Source: Chrysophaeum taylorii
Lineage: Eukaryota; Sar; Pelagophyceae; Pelagomonadales; Pelagomonadaceae
Length of the DNA stretch: 64,000 nucleotides
NCBI GenBank assembly: GCA_029834535.1
Contig: JAQMWT010000192.1
Coordinates: 1-64,000 of the forward strand
Direction: 5' to 3'
Shown here: positions 32,570 through 42,607 of the stretch, piece after piece
Position numbering within the stretch: position 1 is the first letter of the stretch
Layout of the letters: each line of letters opens with the position of its first letter
Made by a program: the position numbers and the translations under genes
The notes under the pieces: model-generated
Databases searched by the model: none
What the model saw: only the letters and a program-made list of their open reading frames with translations
Told to the model about the DNA's origin: nothing

Positions 32570-35159
32570 CGCCGCGACCAACGGCGGGGCGCTCTCGAAC
32601 GACGAGGCGCGAGGCGAGAAGACTTCTTTTTTGTCGTCCCTCATGGACTCCTTCAAGGTTGCCAAGATCTCCTTTGCCACCAAGGCGGCCGCCGCCGCCG
32701 CCGCCGTCGTCGAGGCTTCCCCCAACAACAACGAAAACGATAACTATGAACACGACGCGAACAACAACAACAACAACAACGAGAACAAAGACGAACCGGA
32801 AGACGCCTTAGACGAAGAACGCGGGGCCGAGCCGCCGCGGCCGCCGGCCGAGGTGGAGGACGAGGAGGAGGCGGCCGTGCCGGCAAAGTTCCAGTGGCGC
32901 GAGCTGATCGAGGCGAGCTACAAGCAGCAGTGCGAGGAGCGGTTTACGCGGCTCGGAAAGGGCAAGCGCGAGCGGAGGACGCGGTCCTCGACGACGACGA
33001 CCTGCCAGTCCTCGACGTCGCAGGTCGTCGAGATCCCCGACGCGATCGAGGAGCTGCCGCGACGGCGGCGCACGTCCGCCGCGCTCGCGCTGTGCCACCT
33101 CGCCAACCGGATCGTGGCGCACGGGCTCGTCGGTGCCGTCGGGGGGCGCTGGGATACGACGCACGAGATATTGGGAGCTTGCGAGAGCATCGAGGAGACG
33201 CGCGCGCGGTGCCTCGAGGTGCTCGAGCGATGCCTCGAGAACGACGACGGCGCCGTCGGTCAGGACGCCGCGCGCGTGCTCTCGCGGATCGGCTTCTTCG
33301 CGCTCGTCGAGCGATGCCTCGTCCGCTCCTTCGAGTCGAACGACCTCGTCGTCCGCGGGGACTCCTCGATCTGGGAGCCGCGCGCCGCCGGGGGCAAGTG
33401 GACTCGGCACCACGACCGCCGCCTCCTCGCGGCCGTGTGCTGCCACGGCTACGGCCGCTGGGAGCGGATTCTCGCGGGCGACAGGTTCGGTATTGCGAGC
33501 GAGATATACGCCGAGCTCGACGCGCGCCAGCGCCGCCGTCGCAGGCAAAACGACGAGGACGAGGTCGTCGACGTCGATTCGCAAGCAGACGAAAAGCAGC
33601 GCAAGATCGAAGCGTCGTCCTTCCTGCGCGAACGCGTCAAGGCGCTCGAGAAGGCGCTGGTCGCGATCGAGCGTCCGCCGTCAATCGGCGCGACCCGGGT
33701 GCTCCAGGCGTCGCTCGACGATTGGACGGCGCAGATATCGTGCCTTTTGCCTCCGGACCGCGCGACCGTCGTTGGCGCCCAAACGGAAAAAAGTCGCCTC
33801 GAGACGCAGACCGGCGCGCAAGCCGACTCCGACGCCGCCGCGCTCGCCGCGCACTGCGCGCGCCTCTTCCATGCCCACGACCACGTCTCGAAAGCCGAGC
33901 GGAACGCCGAGTCCGGCATCAGGTTCTTGCAGATCGTCGCGGCCGACGTCTCCGTCGACGCCACCGAATCCAACTGGCATCTCGGCGCCGAGGTCACCGA
34001 CTCCATCGGCAAGCAGCTCGCGCATTGCCGCGACGTCGTCGACAACGCCACCAACAACGTCAATATCATCGCCGAGAAGAACCGCCTGCTCGTCGACCTC
34101 ACTACGACCGACCTCTTTGGCGGTGGCGACTCCTCGCCGCGGCCGCTCCTCGACGACGCGGAACTACAAGACAGCCACGACCGATGGTCGCGCCACGAGT
34201 GGCGCCAGAACGACGCAGTCATCCGACGTCGTACGAACGTGGTCAACGCCGCGATCGAGCGCTGGAGACCTTACGCTCGCCAACAAAGAATCCTCGACCC
34301 GAGCCCTACGGTCCCGCCTCCGCCTCCGGCTCCGGCTCCGGCGGCAACTCCTGACGTGCCGCGGAACAAGTTGGGCCCCCCTCCTCTCACCGCTGGGACG
34401 GCGGCACCGCGACAAACATACAATCTGCACCAGCACCAGCACCAGCAGCAGCAGCAGCAGCTCCCTCCGTGCCCGCAGCGGCAGGCTCCTGCTGATATAG
34501 TGGCGACGCAACAAACTCCGCAGCAGCAACAACAGCAACAGCAGCAGCACCAGGAGCAACAGCAGCAGCAGGCCGTTCCTCGCCCACAGCCCCAGGTAGC
34601 ACCTCCTCAAAACGCTGGGGCGCCGCAACAAAGCCAGCAGGAGCAGCGGAACCCTCCGCGGCCACAACAACAGGCCCAATCTCCTCGCGCTGGGACGACA
34701 ACGGGACCGCATCAAAACCAGCAGCAGCAGCAGCAGCAGGCCCCTCCTCCGCGGGCGCAGCAGCAACAGCGGCAACAGCGGCAGCAACAGCAGGCGATGC
34801 CACGGTCGCAGCAGCAACAGCAGCAGCACTACGCATGGCCGCCGCCGCCAGGGGTGCGTCCGGCACAGCAGATGCAGATGTCCCCGCCACCCGCGCACGC
34901 GACGACGGTTTCACCGCCTTCGTACCTGCTCCACCCGCAACACCCGCGCATGAACCCGCATAGCCAGACAGGGTACCCCATGGGGCCGGCGGTACCTCAG
35001 ATGTTTCAACCACGGAACCCCCCTCAAGAGCACTTCGCGCAGGCTCAGGGCATGGCGCCCCAGCCGTGGCCTGCTCCCGCGTACCACCCGCCACCCCCCA
35101 CCGATAGCCACCAAAATGAGTTTTTGCCGTCAGCGTCGATGGCCCCTCCGTATTACTAA
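30075..35159 (+). CDS. CHD-family chromatin remodeller (Mi-2/PICKLE-like)
   Basis: This is a single-exon gene of 1694 codons. I start at ATG 30075 (MKRRAEALRS); the open frame upstream has no ATG. Domains: an N-terminal Cys/His-rich PHD-like finger (residues about 17-75, CAAC...CGVC...CYAC); chromodomain 1 (about 78-125, WYLVRWNESGEWHASW); chromodomain 2 (about 163-220, VWFMVKWDRSPYNECTWE); SNF2 ATPase with DEMGLGKT (Lys286), DEGH (Asp401) and LTGTPLQN; helicase C domain (from about 636, ending in ARAHRIGQTQRVAVYR); acidic and Asn-rich linkers; a SANT-like block near 1105 (GKWTRHHDRRLLAAVCCHGYGRW); and a Gln/Pro-rich tail from about 1440. The order PHD-chromo-chromo-SNF2 is that of CHD3/Mi-2/PICKLE. 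It slides nucleosomes in the nucleus. The GC-rich codon use differs from the flanking retroelements. Confidence 0.93.
34420..34830 (+). repeat. CAG/CAA-rich tract encoding polyglutamine
   Basis: Repeated interrupted CAG/CAA runs lie in the 3' end of the CHD gene. They give several Gln tracts of up to 10 residues mixed with Pro. Confidence 0.9.
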
Positions 35160-35170
35160 TAATCCGCCCC

Positions 35171-35202
35171 GAGCGAGCGAGCGAGCGAGCGAGCGAGCGA
35201 GG
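35171..35202. repeat. (GAGC)n microsatellite
   Basis: Eight GAGC units start 11 bp after the stop codon of the CHD gene. Confidence 0.95.
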
Positions 35203-35236
35203 CCGAGGCACCAGTCGCGTCTCCACACATAGTCTA

Positions 35237-35493
35237 CAGGGTCGGATAAGAAAGTTCGTACGAGCCGTTAACTATGTTTCAGTTTGTACTAAGACATACT
35301 CAACGGATCGCTGAGCTATGTTCATTTGTACTCAAGCAGTATGTGCCGCCACGCCGCGAGATCGTCGCGATGGAACCAGTCCCCATAGTGAAGTCGGCAT
35401 TCTTTCGTCCCCTCACGCAAAAAAAGGGGAAAGCCCACGCGTTGTAGGACCCGTCGTTGCGGCGCAGGCTAGTCTCGTTTTCTTATCCGACCC
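35237..35493. mobile_element. MITE-like inverted repeat
   Basis: The 257-bp segment is bounded by near-perfect inverted repeats (CAGGGTCGGATAAGAAA at 35237-35253, and TTTCTTATCCGACCCT at 35478-35493), with TA next to each end. It has no coding capacity. It resembles a small non-autonomous DNA transposon; the superfamily is not determined. Confidence 0.6.
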
Positions 35494-35610
35494 TATCTAT
35501 GACATAGACCCCCTACTACACCGTACAACTTTTAGACGCACCAGCAGCAGCGTTCTCTCACTTTTTGCACCCTGGCCTTGAACCTTCAAAAACCTCCCCG
35601 AAAAAGAAAG

Positions 35611-36885
35611 ATGGGTCGACGACGAGTGGTGGTCGCGTTGATTTCGGCGGTCGCTGGGGCGCTCCAAGGGCGGGGGGTCCCGCCGATCCAGATGGTGTTC
35701 GTTAACCCATACTTGGAGGCGCGAGAGCTATACTGGATTAGTCCGGGGGGAGAAGTGTCGTTGATGGGGTCGCTGGCGGGGTCCTCAGGTGAGCTGAGCA
35801 TGACGACATACGCTGGGCACGAGTTTGGGTGGCGCGTGGCGTTGGGTGCCAACGAGTGCTCCGCAGAGGAGCTCGAGGGACGCGTAGTCATCGACAAGCG
35901 CGCGACGCGGTACGTACTCGGGGAGAAAATGGAGACGTCGGTCGACGAGAGCGAGAGCTTCGAGCCGTTTGAGTGCGCGTTCGTCAACCGCAGCCCGCGG
36001 CCGATGATGGTCAACGAGACCGTTGTCCCCCCCAACGGAAATACGACGGTGGTGGTGCGACGAGGCGAGACGTTTGACTGGACCGACGCTGCGACGGGCG
36101 AGCTGCTGTACCGGTCCGTCGTCGAGCGGCGCGGCCAGACGCCGCAGACGTTCCGCGTCGAGGACCACACGACGCTTTGCAGCGATGCGACGCCCCCGAG
36201 CCTCGGGAGACGCCGCACGACGTACGCAGATGTTACCGAGGGCCGAGATATAGACGTCGACGTCCTCAGCGAAGACCCGTGGATCGTTCTCTTGCGCAAC
36301 TGGACGAGCCGCGAAGAATGCGACGATCTCGAGCGCCAGGCCCTCCGCACGGGCCTCTCGGGGGCGCAGGTCTTCGGAGCCACCTCTATCATCGCGGATC
36401 GCCGCGCGCTCTCGGCGAACTTGTACTGGAACGAGCGCGACGACTCGGACGTCGCCAACAGACTCATCCGCCGCGCCTTCGACCTCGCGAGGCACCAGCA
36501 AGGCTACGATGTCGTCGCGGGACCCGCGCAAGAGCCCTTGAATTTTATCCAATACGCCTACGCCGAGGAGTACCGCCCGCACTGCGACGGCGTCTGCCGC
36601 CGTAAGCCGTATGCCCGCGGCGGCCGCGTCGCCACCCTCATCCACTACTGCAAGGCCCCCACCCTCGGTGGCGCGACCGTCTTTCCCAAGCTCAAACTCA
36701 AGGTGATTCCCAATGATGACGACGCCCTCCTTTTCGCCTACAAGAGACCCCAAGACGGTTACATGGATGACGGGTTCACCCTCCACGCCGGCTGCCTTCT
36801 AAAGTCCGGCACCAAGCAGATCGTCACCATGTGGATGCGCGAAGACGTTCACCCCGGGGAGCCCTGGTCCGACTTTCTTTCTTAA
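35611..36885 (+). CDS. Prolyl 4-hydroxylase with N-terminal VHL-like beta domains
   Basis: A 424-codon intronless gene starting at ATG 35611. Residues 1-25 look like a signal peptide or anchor (RRRVVVALISAVAGAL). Residues about 28-85 (VFVNPYLEARELYWISPGG ... TYAGHEFGWR) resemble the VHL beta domain, which has an FxNRSPR-LYW-GxxxxY-TYxGHxW pattern. A second copy-like block (residues about 120-175, CAFVNRSPRPMMV) follows. Residues about 230-420 are the 2-oxoglutarate/Fe(II) oxygenase: His324 and Asp326 (YRPHCDG), His392 (FTLHAG) and Lys402 for 2-oxoglutarate (SGTKQIVTMW). It would hydroxylate prolines in proteins, probably in the secretory pathway. The VHL-like assignment is by motif only. Confidence 0.85.
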   Translation: MGRRRVVVALISAVAGALQGRGVPPIQMVFVNPYLEARELYWISPGGEVSLMGSLAGSSGELSMTTYAGHEFGWRVALGANECSAEELEGRVVIDKRATRYVLGEKMETSVDESESFEPFECAFVNRSPRPMMVNETVVPPNGNTTVVVRRGETFDWTDAATGELLYRSVVERRGQTPQTFRVEDHTTLCSDATPPSLGRRRTTYADVTEGRDIDVDVLSEDPWIVLLRNWTSREECDDLERQALRTGLSGAQVFGATSIIADRRALSANLYWNERDDSDVANRLIRRAFDLARHQQGYDVVAGPAQEPLNFIQYAYAEEYRPHCDGVCRRKPYARGGRVATLIHYCKAPTLGGATVFPKLKLKVIPNDDDALLFAYKRPQDGYMDDGFTLHAGCLLKSGTKQIVTMWMREDVHPGEPWSDFLS

Positions 36886-36900
36886 ACAACTCGTTGCTGC

Positions 36901-37094
36901 AACCCGAGATAGAGCAGCATCTTATTCGGGACCAAGATAGAGAAGCACGTCATCTCAAAACCGAGATAGACCAGCAGACAGATCAGCATGTCATCTCGAA
37001 ACCGAGATAGATCAGCCTGTTATCTCGGGACACCCGAGATAGACCAGCACGTTATCTCGGAACAGCATGTTATCTCGGGACCGAGATAGATCAG
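36901..37094. repeat. Array of short hairpins after the hydroxylase gene
   Basis: Five to six imperfect units of about 30-35 bp are built from CCGAGATAGA(C/T)CAGCA followed by GTTATCTCGG. Each unit is itself an inverted repeat (CCGAGATA/TATCTCGG). The array begins about 16 bp after the stop codon. Confidence 0.8.
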
Positions 37095-38036
37095 ACCGAC
37101 ACTTTACCGAATGGAACGAGAACGACCGCCGGATAGAGTAGATGCCCACTCTATGATGAGGTACCCCGGTCATCGCTGACGACGGCATCCGCGTTGTTTG
37201 CTCACTGGCAGCATATAGATCGCGAACGAACACAAAAACTCGCGGAGGGTCCGGGCGCGAGATGGGTACCAGCAAAAATATCTATCGAAAACATCAAAAT
37301 CGAACCCGCGTCCACAACCCGCCGCGCGAATTGATTGGTTGATTGAGTTGATTGGCCACGTGTTGCTTTGCGCCGTTGGTATACCACAGCGCTGCGCACA
37401 CTTACCCAAACGACGACGCAAGCGAGGCGGCACTCACCCCGCTGTTCGTCGACAGCTCAGCCATCTCCACCTCGCGTTATTGGCTCCGCGCGCTCGCTTA
37501 TCGCTCCCGATCCGCTTACGTTTCGGACGACCCTTGCCAGAACCAGCCCGCCGCCTCCGTCGCGAGCGTCTTCTTGGGACGGCGCGTCTACGTCGTCGCA
37601 GACGCGACCTCCATGACCTCCACGGGCGCAGCGTCAAAAAAAGACGCCGCCGGCAGTAGACGGTCTTGCTCGAGGATTCCGGTCCAGGCTTCTGCGATGC
37701 CCCGGCGCCCACCTATCGAGAGTACCGGGTTGTTTGTCGAAGCACGCGTTGCCGCAGCCACCAGTGGAGCTCGAGGCCGCCTACGCGCCGGTTTTAGATG
37801 ATCCCTCGGGCGCCACGCCGGTCGCTTGTTGATCCAGAGCCGCCAAGCGCATACGGGTCGAGACCTGGCATCATGCAGAGGGAGCCCGCATTCGTCTGCG
37901 CAGCAGAGGAAGCAGCGGCAGCTACAAACACGGCGCTGCCTCTACCGTACAGTATCAATTGCCTCCCACCGCGGGCGGCCCGCCTCACGCTGCAGCCAGC
38001 GGGCCTCCAGCGCCTGAGAGATAGATAGATAGATAG
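37095..38036. other. Intergenic, no supported gene
   Basis: Overlapping ORFs occur on both strands (for example 37352-37801 on +, 37434-37712 and 37794-38084 on -) without a recognisable family. A run of GATA units lies at 38019-38039, just before the next ORF. The 37352-37801 frame has even composition and might be an exon, but I cannot support it. Confidence 0.4.
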
Positions 38037-39306
38037 ATGACCGTGTTTGCGCAGGGCACCACCATGCCGAAGACGCAGTATCATTCATATAGGCGCAAAC
38101 ACTACTGCTCCGCACGAGTGGCAAGGGACCTTGCCCGCGACCGTGACGCCAACGGTCGTCGCGCCCTCACTGCAGTCCCCACTTCTCCGAGCTCGCGAAA
38201 CCCGCACGAGCCGCGCCTATACCCTCCTCCTTGTCGTTTTCGCCTGATACTTAACCCCTCTCTTGACGTGGTAGATCTCGGTGCGGCGTTTCCGCACCAA
38301 TCCCTTGCCGAAAAGTTCGCCGAGGCCGGCGCCTACACGGAGTACGGGGAAGACGACGTGTATGGCGTCGGCGAAGGGCTGCAGAGGCTGGAGCGCGATG
38401 TCGCTTCGCACTGGGGGTGCGAGGCAGGGCTGTTTTGCGTCTCGGGCGTGATGGCGCAGCTTGTCGCGCTCTGCGCGCACCGCGAGACGACGGGAAGGAA
38501 CGTTGTTGTTTTGCACTCGACTTCGCACTTGCTGCTGCACGAGCGTGACGCGGTGAAGGTTCTCTGCGGTTTCGACGTGCGCGTCGCTGGCGACGCGTCG
38601 AGACCGCTCTCGGCAGCGGACGTCGTCGCGGACTATGCGGTACTCGCCGTTATCGTCGAGTGCCCGCACCGGGAGCTCGGCGGCGCGGCGAGATCCTTGG
38701 CCGACTTCAAGGCGATGCGCGAGCAGTGCGAATCGCACGGCGTCATCTTGCACGTGGACGGCGCGAGGCTCTGGGAGGCGAGTCCGTACTACGAAACGAG
38801 CATTACGGTTTTCTTCAATTCGATATATGTTTCGTTTTACAAGGGGCTCGGGGCATCGGCAGGGGCGATGCTTCTGGGCCCCGACGACTTTGTCGCGAGA
38901 TGCCGCCCGTGGCTCCGCCGTTTCGGGGGCAACCTTCACGCCACGGCTCCCTACGCTCTGTCGCGCGCGCGGGGCTTCCGCCTCTACAAGGACGACTTCG
39001 ACGACCGCTTCGCCAAGCTCAATGATATCGTCCAGGCCCTCCGCGAGGCGCGGCTTGTTGGCTCGGGAAAAAGACTCAGTCTTGTTCCCGAGGAGCCACA
39101 GTCCGCGATGATCCACTTCGTCGTCCGGGAGTCGCGTCGAGCGCGCCTTTGAACAAACTGCGGCCGCCACCGGCATCCGGGTCTATGACAAGCTTCGGTC
39201 GCAGGCGAAGGTGAGCCTTTATTATTGCGAATTCAAGCTGGGTCCGGCGAATACGCGCATACCGACGCACCGTTTTGTGACTGGCTGGGCAAAATTTCTC
39301 GAGTGA
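38037..39306 (+). CDS. Threonine-aldolase-like PLP enzyme, +1 frameshift near the end
   Basis: The frame from ATG 38037 (or 38064) runs 371 codons to 39152. It matches the beta-eliminating lyase/L-threonine aldolase fold: YGEDDVYGVGEGLQRLE, LFCVSGVMAQLVAL, VLHSTSHLLLHE, ILHVDGARLWEA (the PLP-facing Asp), and SFYKGLGASAGAML with the Schiff-base Lys269. The frame then ends early. Shifting by one base at about 39135 opens 56 further codons (from 39136, VERAFEQTAAATGIRVYDKL ... FVTGWAKFLE, stop at 39304-39306), which read like the normal C-terminus. This is either a sequencing error, a real mutation or a tiny unseen intron. The likely reaction is cleavage of threonine or a related beta-hydroxy amino acid to glycine and an aldehyde. 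Confidence 0.8.
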
Positions 39307-39327
39307 CTGGCTGGGCAAATTTTCTCG
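39277..39327 (+). repeat. 26-bp tandem duplication at the 3' end of the aldolase-like gene
   Basis: GTGACTGGCTGGGCAAA... is present twice in a row (39277-39302 and 39303-39327). The gene's in-frame stop falls at the start of the second copy. Confidence 0.85.
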
Positions 39328-40854
39328 AGTACCTCGAGTAGAAAAGAAATTTCCGCCGCACCTCCTCCAGCTTCCGGTATTATGATGATGCTCGCACATA
39401 CGCCCGACTCCTGGCTTTTGACCGTAAGGGAGCTGGGCGACCTCGATCTTTCTCCTAGCCCTTGTCGGATACGAGGTGGCGAGCTGTATTGTTGACGCCC
39501 GCGGTCACCAGCGATGCTGAGACACACGAGCCGACCTTTTATCTGGAATTTTCTAATGCGCGAAGCGATGGTGTGGAAGAAAGAATGGAATGGGGCTCCA
39601 AGCTCGCCGGTTTCCAGGGTGTATTTTTTTTGGATGAACCCGCGCACGACCGACCGACCGACCGACCGACCGACACAGCGGTCGACTTTTTTCGAGTGCA
39701 GCGCGCACTCGGACAAAATCCAAAGAGGCCAATGTACCATCAGGACCGGCAAGTATGCCACCTAATGCGGCCGGAGTGCCTTCAAAACCGACCGATGTGC
39801 GACGCCTAGTTGTTACCTCCCAAACTGGCCAGTGGGCCTTCAGAACCGGCCGGAGTGCCAACTATACTACCAAAGAACCCCGAACAACCAAAGAAAGAAA
39901 AAAAAAAGCAGAGAGAGGGAAAATGATCGCTGGCCGATGTGCCGGCATAGAATCAAGGTTGCCATCTCTAAAAAAAGCATGTACCGAATCGGCCGTCGGA
40001 CATATGGGCGGACAGACCTATGGCAATAGACACCCGATTTGTCGTTAGGCCCATTCTAAAATTGGAGGCTGTGTTCTGCCGAATGGCCAGTCATCACAGT
40101 TTTCGAGGCCGGTGATAACGCTCTGTGGACACTGCGGATCGGGGCATACATCTCCTTTTGGCTTTGGGTGGAAGTTGCACGGCTACATCCCCGACCCCCA
40201 GGAACGCAAGATGCGGGGTAAATGAAAAGCCCAAGCCTAGTATGGAGACGAAGTGTCGTGTACGGGACCCGAGTCAAGGCGCATATTGGTATATGTGTGG
40301 TTGCGTGTAGAATAGTTGCATTAGGCAAGTGTGCTCTGCTCAACCACGGCGCGAGCCACGAAAGATATGACTAGAGGCGCAAATGATCTGTCTCTCCCGC
40401 TACCAGGCGCGAGTCTGATGCGAGCGAGGGGCATGTGCATGAAAAAGGTGATGAGTTGCTGGCTTCGGTCAATTTTTTTCAAGAGCGCGTTCATCATATT
40501 AGTGGCCGGGGCGACAGGGCATTTGGTTGAAAGTACGTAAGAAACTATATAACACAGCGTTCAAGTCAGAAGCACTCTGAGGTCAAGGTTCGCCTGCGCA
40601 GGCGATGGCGACACCTTCGGCGTGGCGGAACGCAAGCGGGACGGCGAGGCGCGGGTTCGGGTCGGCGATGGGCGGCGAGTGGTCTCCCGCCTCGCTGACC
40701 GCCGGACGGTTTGTCTCGTCATCCCGAGCCGCGTGGCGGTCCGCCGTCGCTCGCCACGAAAGCGCGACATGACGGGGTTTATCGCAAAAAAACCGAAAGA
40801 CGTCCGAAGCAGTCTTCTATAGGTAAAACAAGTGCAGGCCAGTAAGTTCACCTA
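39328..40854. other. Intergenic with simple repeats, no supported gene
   Basis: It holds (GACC)n at 39647-39674 and imperfect repeats of a GGCC(A/G)GAGTGCCTTCA-like unit between 39725 and 39860. The stretch 40640-40830 is an inverted relative of 47690-47830 (shared GACGAGGCAAACCGTCC/GGACGGTTTGTCTCGTC). No coherent gene is seen. Confidence 0.5.
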
Positions 40855-41420
40855 GGTTGCGAATACTTTAAGCTCGCGATCAAAGTCAGCATGCCGTTGG
40901 TTGTCAGGGAGTCGAAAACTCGACTGTAAAGAGCGAGGCGTCGTCTTCCGACCCAACCTAGTCTGCCGAAAAGAACTCCGATGCCTCGTCTCCGGGAAAA
41001 AAAGGCCGCGGTCATGCGCGCGTTGTCAGCATCGACAACATCGTTTCGACGGGGCGTGAGAATGGCGCGCCGAAAGAGCCGCCGCGGGTCGTGAAAATAG
41101 TCTGCGAGGTCGCCGTAGACGGCTTGGAGGATCACTGTCTGTCTTTAAATGTCGACTGCTAAGAGGGGGGGGTGTGTGTGGGGAGCATGAAGGATGTGGG
41201 TGGGTTTGTGGGGTATGAGGGATGTGCCTGACGGGCGGAGATAAGTACGCGGGACCTAGTCGGGGTCATCGCCGAGGCGTGGGGCAGGCGAAGAGAGGAC
41301 GGGCCCCGCCCGTAGGTCGTACACTGTCTGGCTCGCGGGCCAAACTGATCCTTACCCTAAATCGGGGGACAAACAAACAAACAGACAGACAGACAAACAT
41401 CTGTCGATTAGTAGTAAGGA
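40855..41420 (-). mobile_element. Helitron-like helicase fragment, copy 1
   Basis: A minus-strand open piece (40848-41135) reads ILQAVYGDLADYFHDPRRLF, RRAILTPRRNDVVDADNARM, and later SRVFDSLTTNGM. These are the Pif1-type helicase blocks RAILTPxNxDVDxxN and the following region as found in Helitrons. It is a truncated relative of the two copies at 45890-47635. It is split by a 180-bp insertion at 41142-41321 flanked by CACTGTCTG on both sides, then ends with (GACA)n and ATCTGTCGATTAGTAGT. Confidence 0.7.
41142..41321. mobile_element. 180-bp insertion in Helitron copy 1
   Basis: It is absent from the two related copies at 46470 and 47510. It is flanked by a perfect 9-bp repeat CACTGTCTG (41133-41141 and 41322-41330), which fits a target-site duplication. 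The interior is G-rich, with no obvious terminal inverted repeat and no ORF. Confidence 0.55.
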
Positions 41421-41652
41421 CTTCTCTTTCTAGCAAGCCGGCGTAGGTTGGCACCTATTCGACTCCCGGGCGGGCCGGTTGGCAGCCGGAACGTTCGCAG
41501 TGGGACGGGGTATGGCCGGGGGGCGAAGACGGAAGGTTATCGACGAGTTGGTTGTCAGTCACATCGCGGTCTCCTCGTCGCATGGCGACAAGCTTGATGG
41601 TCACTCTCCGCCGACCGACCTTTCGGCACTCCTCGTCTACAGGCCCGTGATT

Positions 41653-41727
41653 CCGGACTGGCTCCTGTCGGTCCGGCCTGGCTCCCATGCTCGGGAGAGG
41701 TCTGAAGTTAGTTATTTAGTTAGTTTC
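41653..41727 (+). mobile_element. SINE/LINE-tail copy in plus orientation
   Basis: CTGGCTCCTGTCGGTCCGGC through GAGGTCTGAAGTTAGTTA matches the ends of the insertions at 19063-19463 and 27196-27274, with the same (GTTA)n tail. Sequence upstream of about 41650 does not match the longer copy. Confidence 0.65.
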
Positions 41728-41885
41728 TAGCAAGCAAAAAGAAAATACGGAAGAACATCGCGATTTACCGCGGCTTCTCTTCGAGAGGGCTAGTTTTTCA
41801 ACCAAAGGATTAAAATTCTTTGACAGTCGCCTTGTAGAAGATTTTCCGGCGTGTATTTTCATCGGCAGCGAGCCTGGTAGTGATC

Positions 41886-42607
41886 ATGCCGCTCGAAATC
41901 CCGCCGCCCGACGAGACGACGCTGGGAGACATGAAGTTCACGTGGAAGGCAACAGCCGAGCAGCGGACGATCGAGGAGGGCAACGTCGTCACGGTGAGTG
42001 CGGTCATGATCCTCGTGACTCGATGTAGATCTACAAGTACGAGATTTCGCACGAAGACGGCACGGTCACGTTCCGCACGGTCACCGATACGAACGGCGAG
42101 AAGTCGACCGAGGAGCGGCGCGAGAGGAGGGGAGCGGCACCCGAACCGGCGAAGAAACCGATCGAGCCGCCGCGGGGAATGCCAGAGCACGGCACGTTCG
42201 ACGCTAAACGCGTCGTATTCACCGACGAAGAAAATGTTGTGACGACCACCATCAACTACACGGTCTACACGGAGGACGGAAAGTGGTGGCAGAAGGAGGT
42301 TCACAAGGACGGCCAGCCGATCGACGTGACAAAAGGACCTATCGAGCCACTATCGGAGGAAGATATCAAGGCGCTCACGGAATCGCCGGCCACCGAGCCG
42401 GCCACCGAGCCTGCGCCGCCACAGCCAGACCAGGCCCCAATGACTATCGTGATCCCACCCCCGCGGCCTGCGGTCAAGAATCCCCCGGGAGACGAGCCCG
42501 TCATCGAGACACGAGCCCCAGAAGAGCCTCCTCCGCGCAGGACTTCCAACTACGGCATTAGGTCCCGCGGCAGCGTCGCCGAACGCTACTTGAAAAATCT
42601 CAAGTAA
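41886..42607 (+). CDS. Unrecognised 228-residue protein, two exons with a 35-nt intron
   Basis: Exon 1 is 41886-41993 (36 codons from ATG). An intron at 41994-42028 begins GTGAGT and ends TGTAG. Exon 2 is 42029-42607 in phase 0, ending TAA. Without splicing the frame meets a stop. The protein has two related segments, each with NVVT then a Tyr-rich strand and a DG turn (residues about 33-60 and 102-130), an Arg/Glu-rich middle, and a Pro-rich acidic C-terminus. There is a faint resemblance to the N-terminal region of translation factor eIF3g, not enough to name it. It lies in the host-gene island with matching GC-rich codon use. Confidence 0.65.
41994..42028 (+). other. 35-nt GT-AG spliceosomal intron
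   Basis: The donor is GTGAGT and the acceptor GATGTAG. An internal CTCGTGACTC may hold the branch point. Removal keeps the frame. Confidence 0.7.

Noticed and set aside
32438-32760. Spliceosomal introns inside the CHD gene near the acidic and Asn-rich runs
   Set aside because: The frame stays open throughout, and the low-complexity runs are in-frame codon repeats.
31244-34900. Long ORFs on the minus strand and in other plus frames across the CHD gene
   Set aside because: They are GC-driven shadows; the domain-bearing frame is unambiguous.
36901-37094. CRISPR-like palindromic repeats
   Set aside because: Units abut or nearly abut with no spacers, and no cas genes exist in this eukaryotic context.
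39222-39861. Minus-strand ORFs opposite the aldolase-like gene end and (GACC)n run
   Set aside because: Composition follows simple repeats, and no homology or start context is visible.
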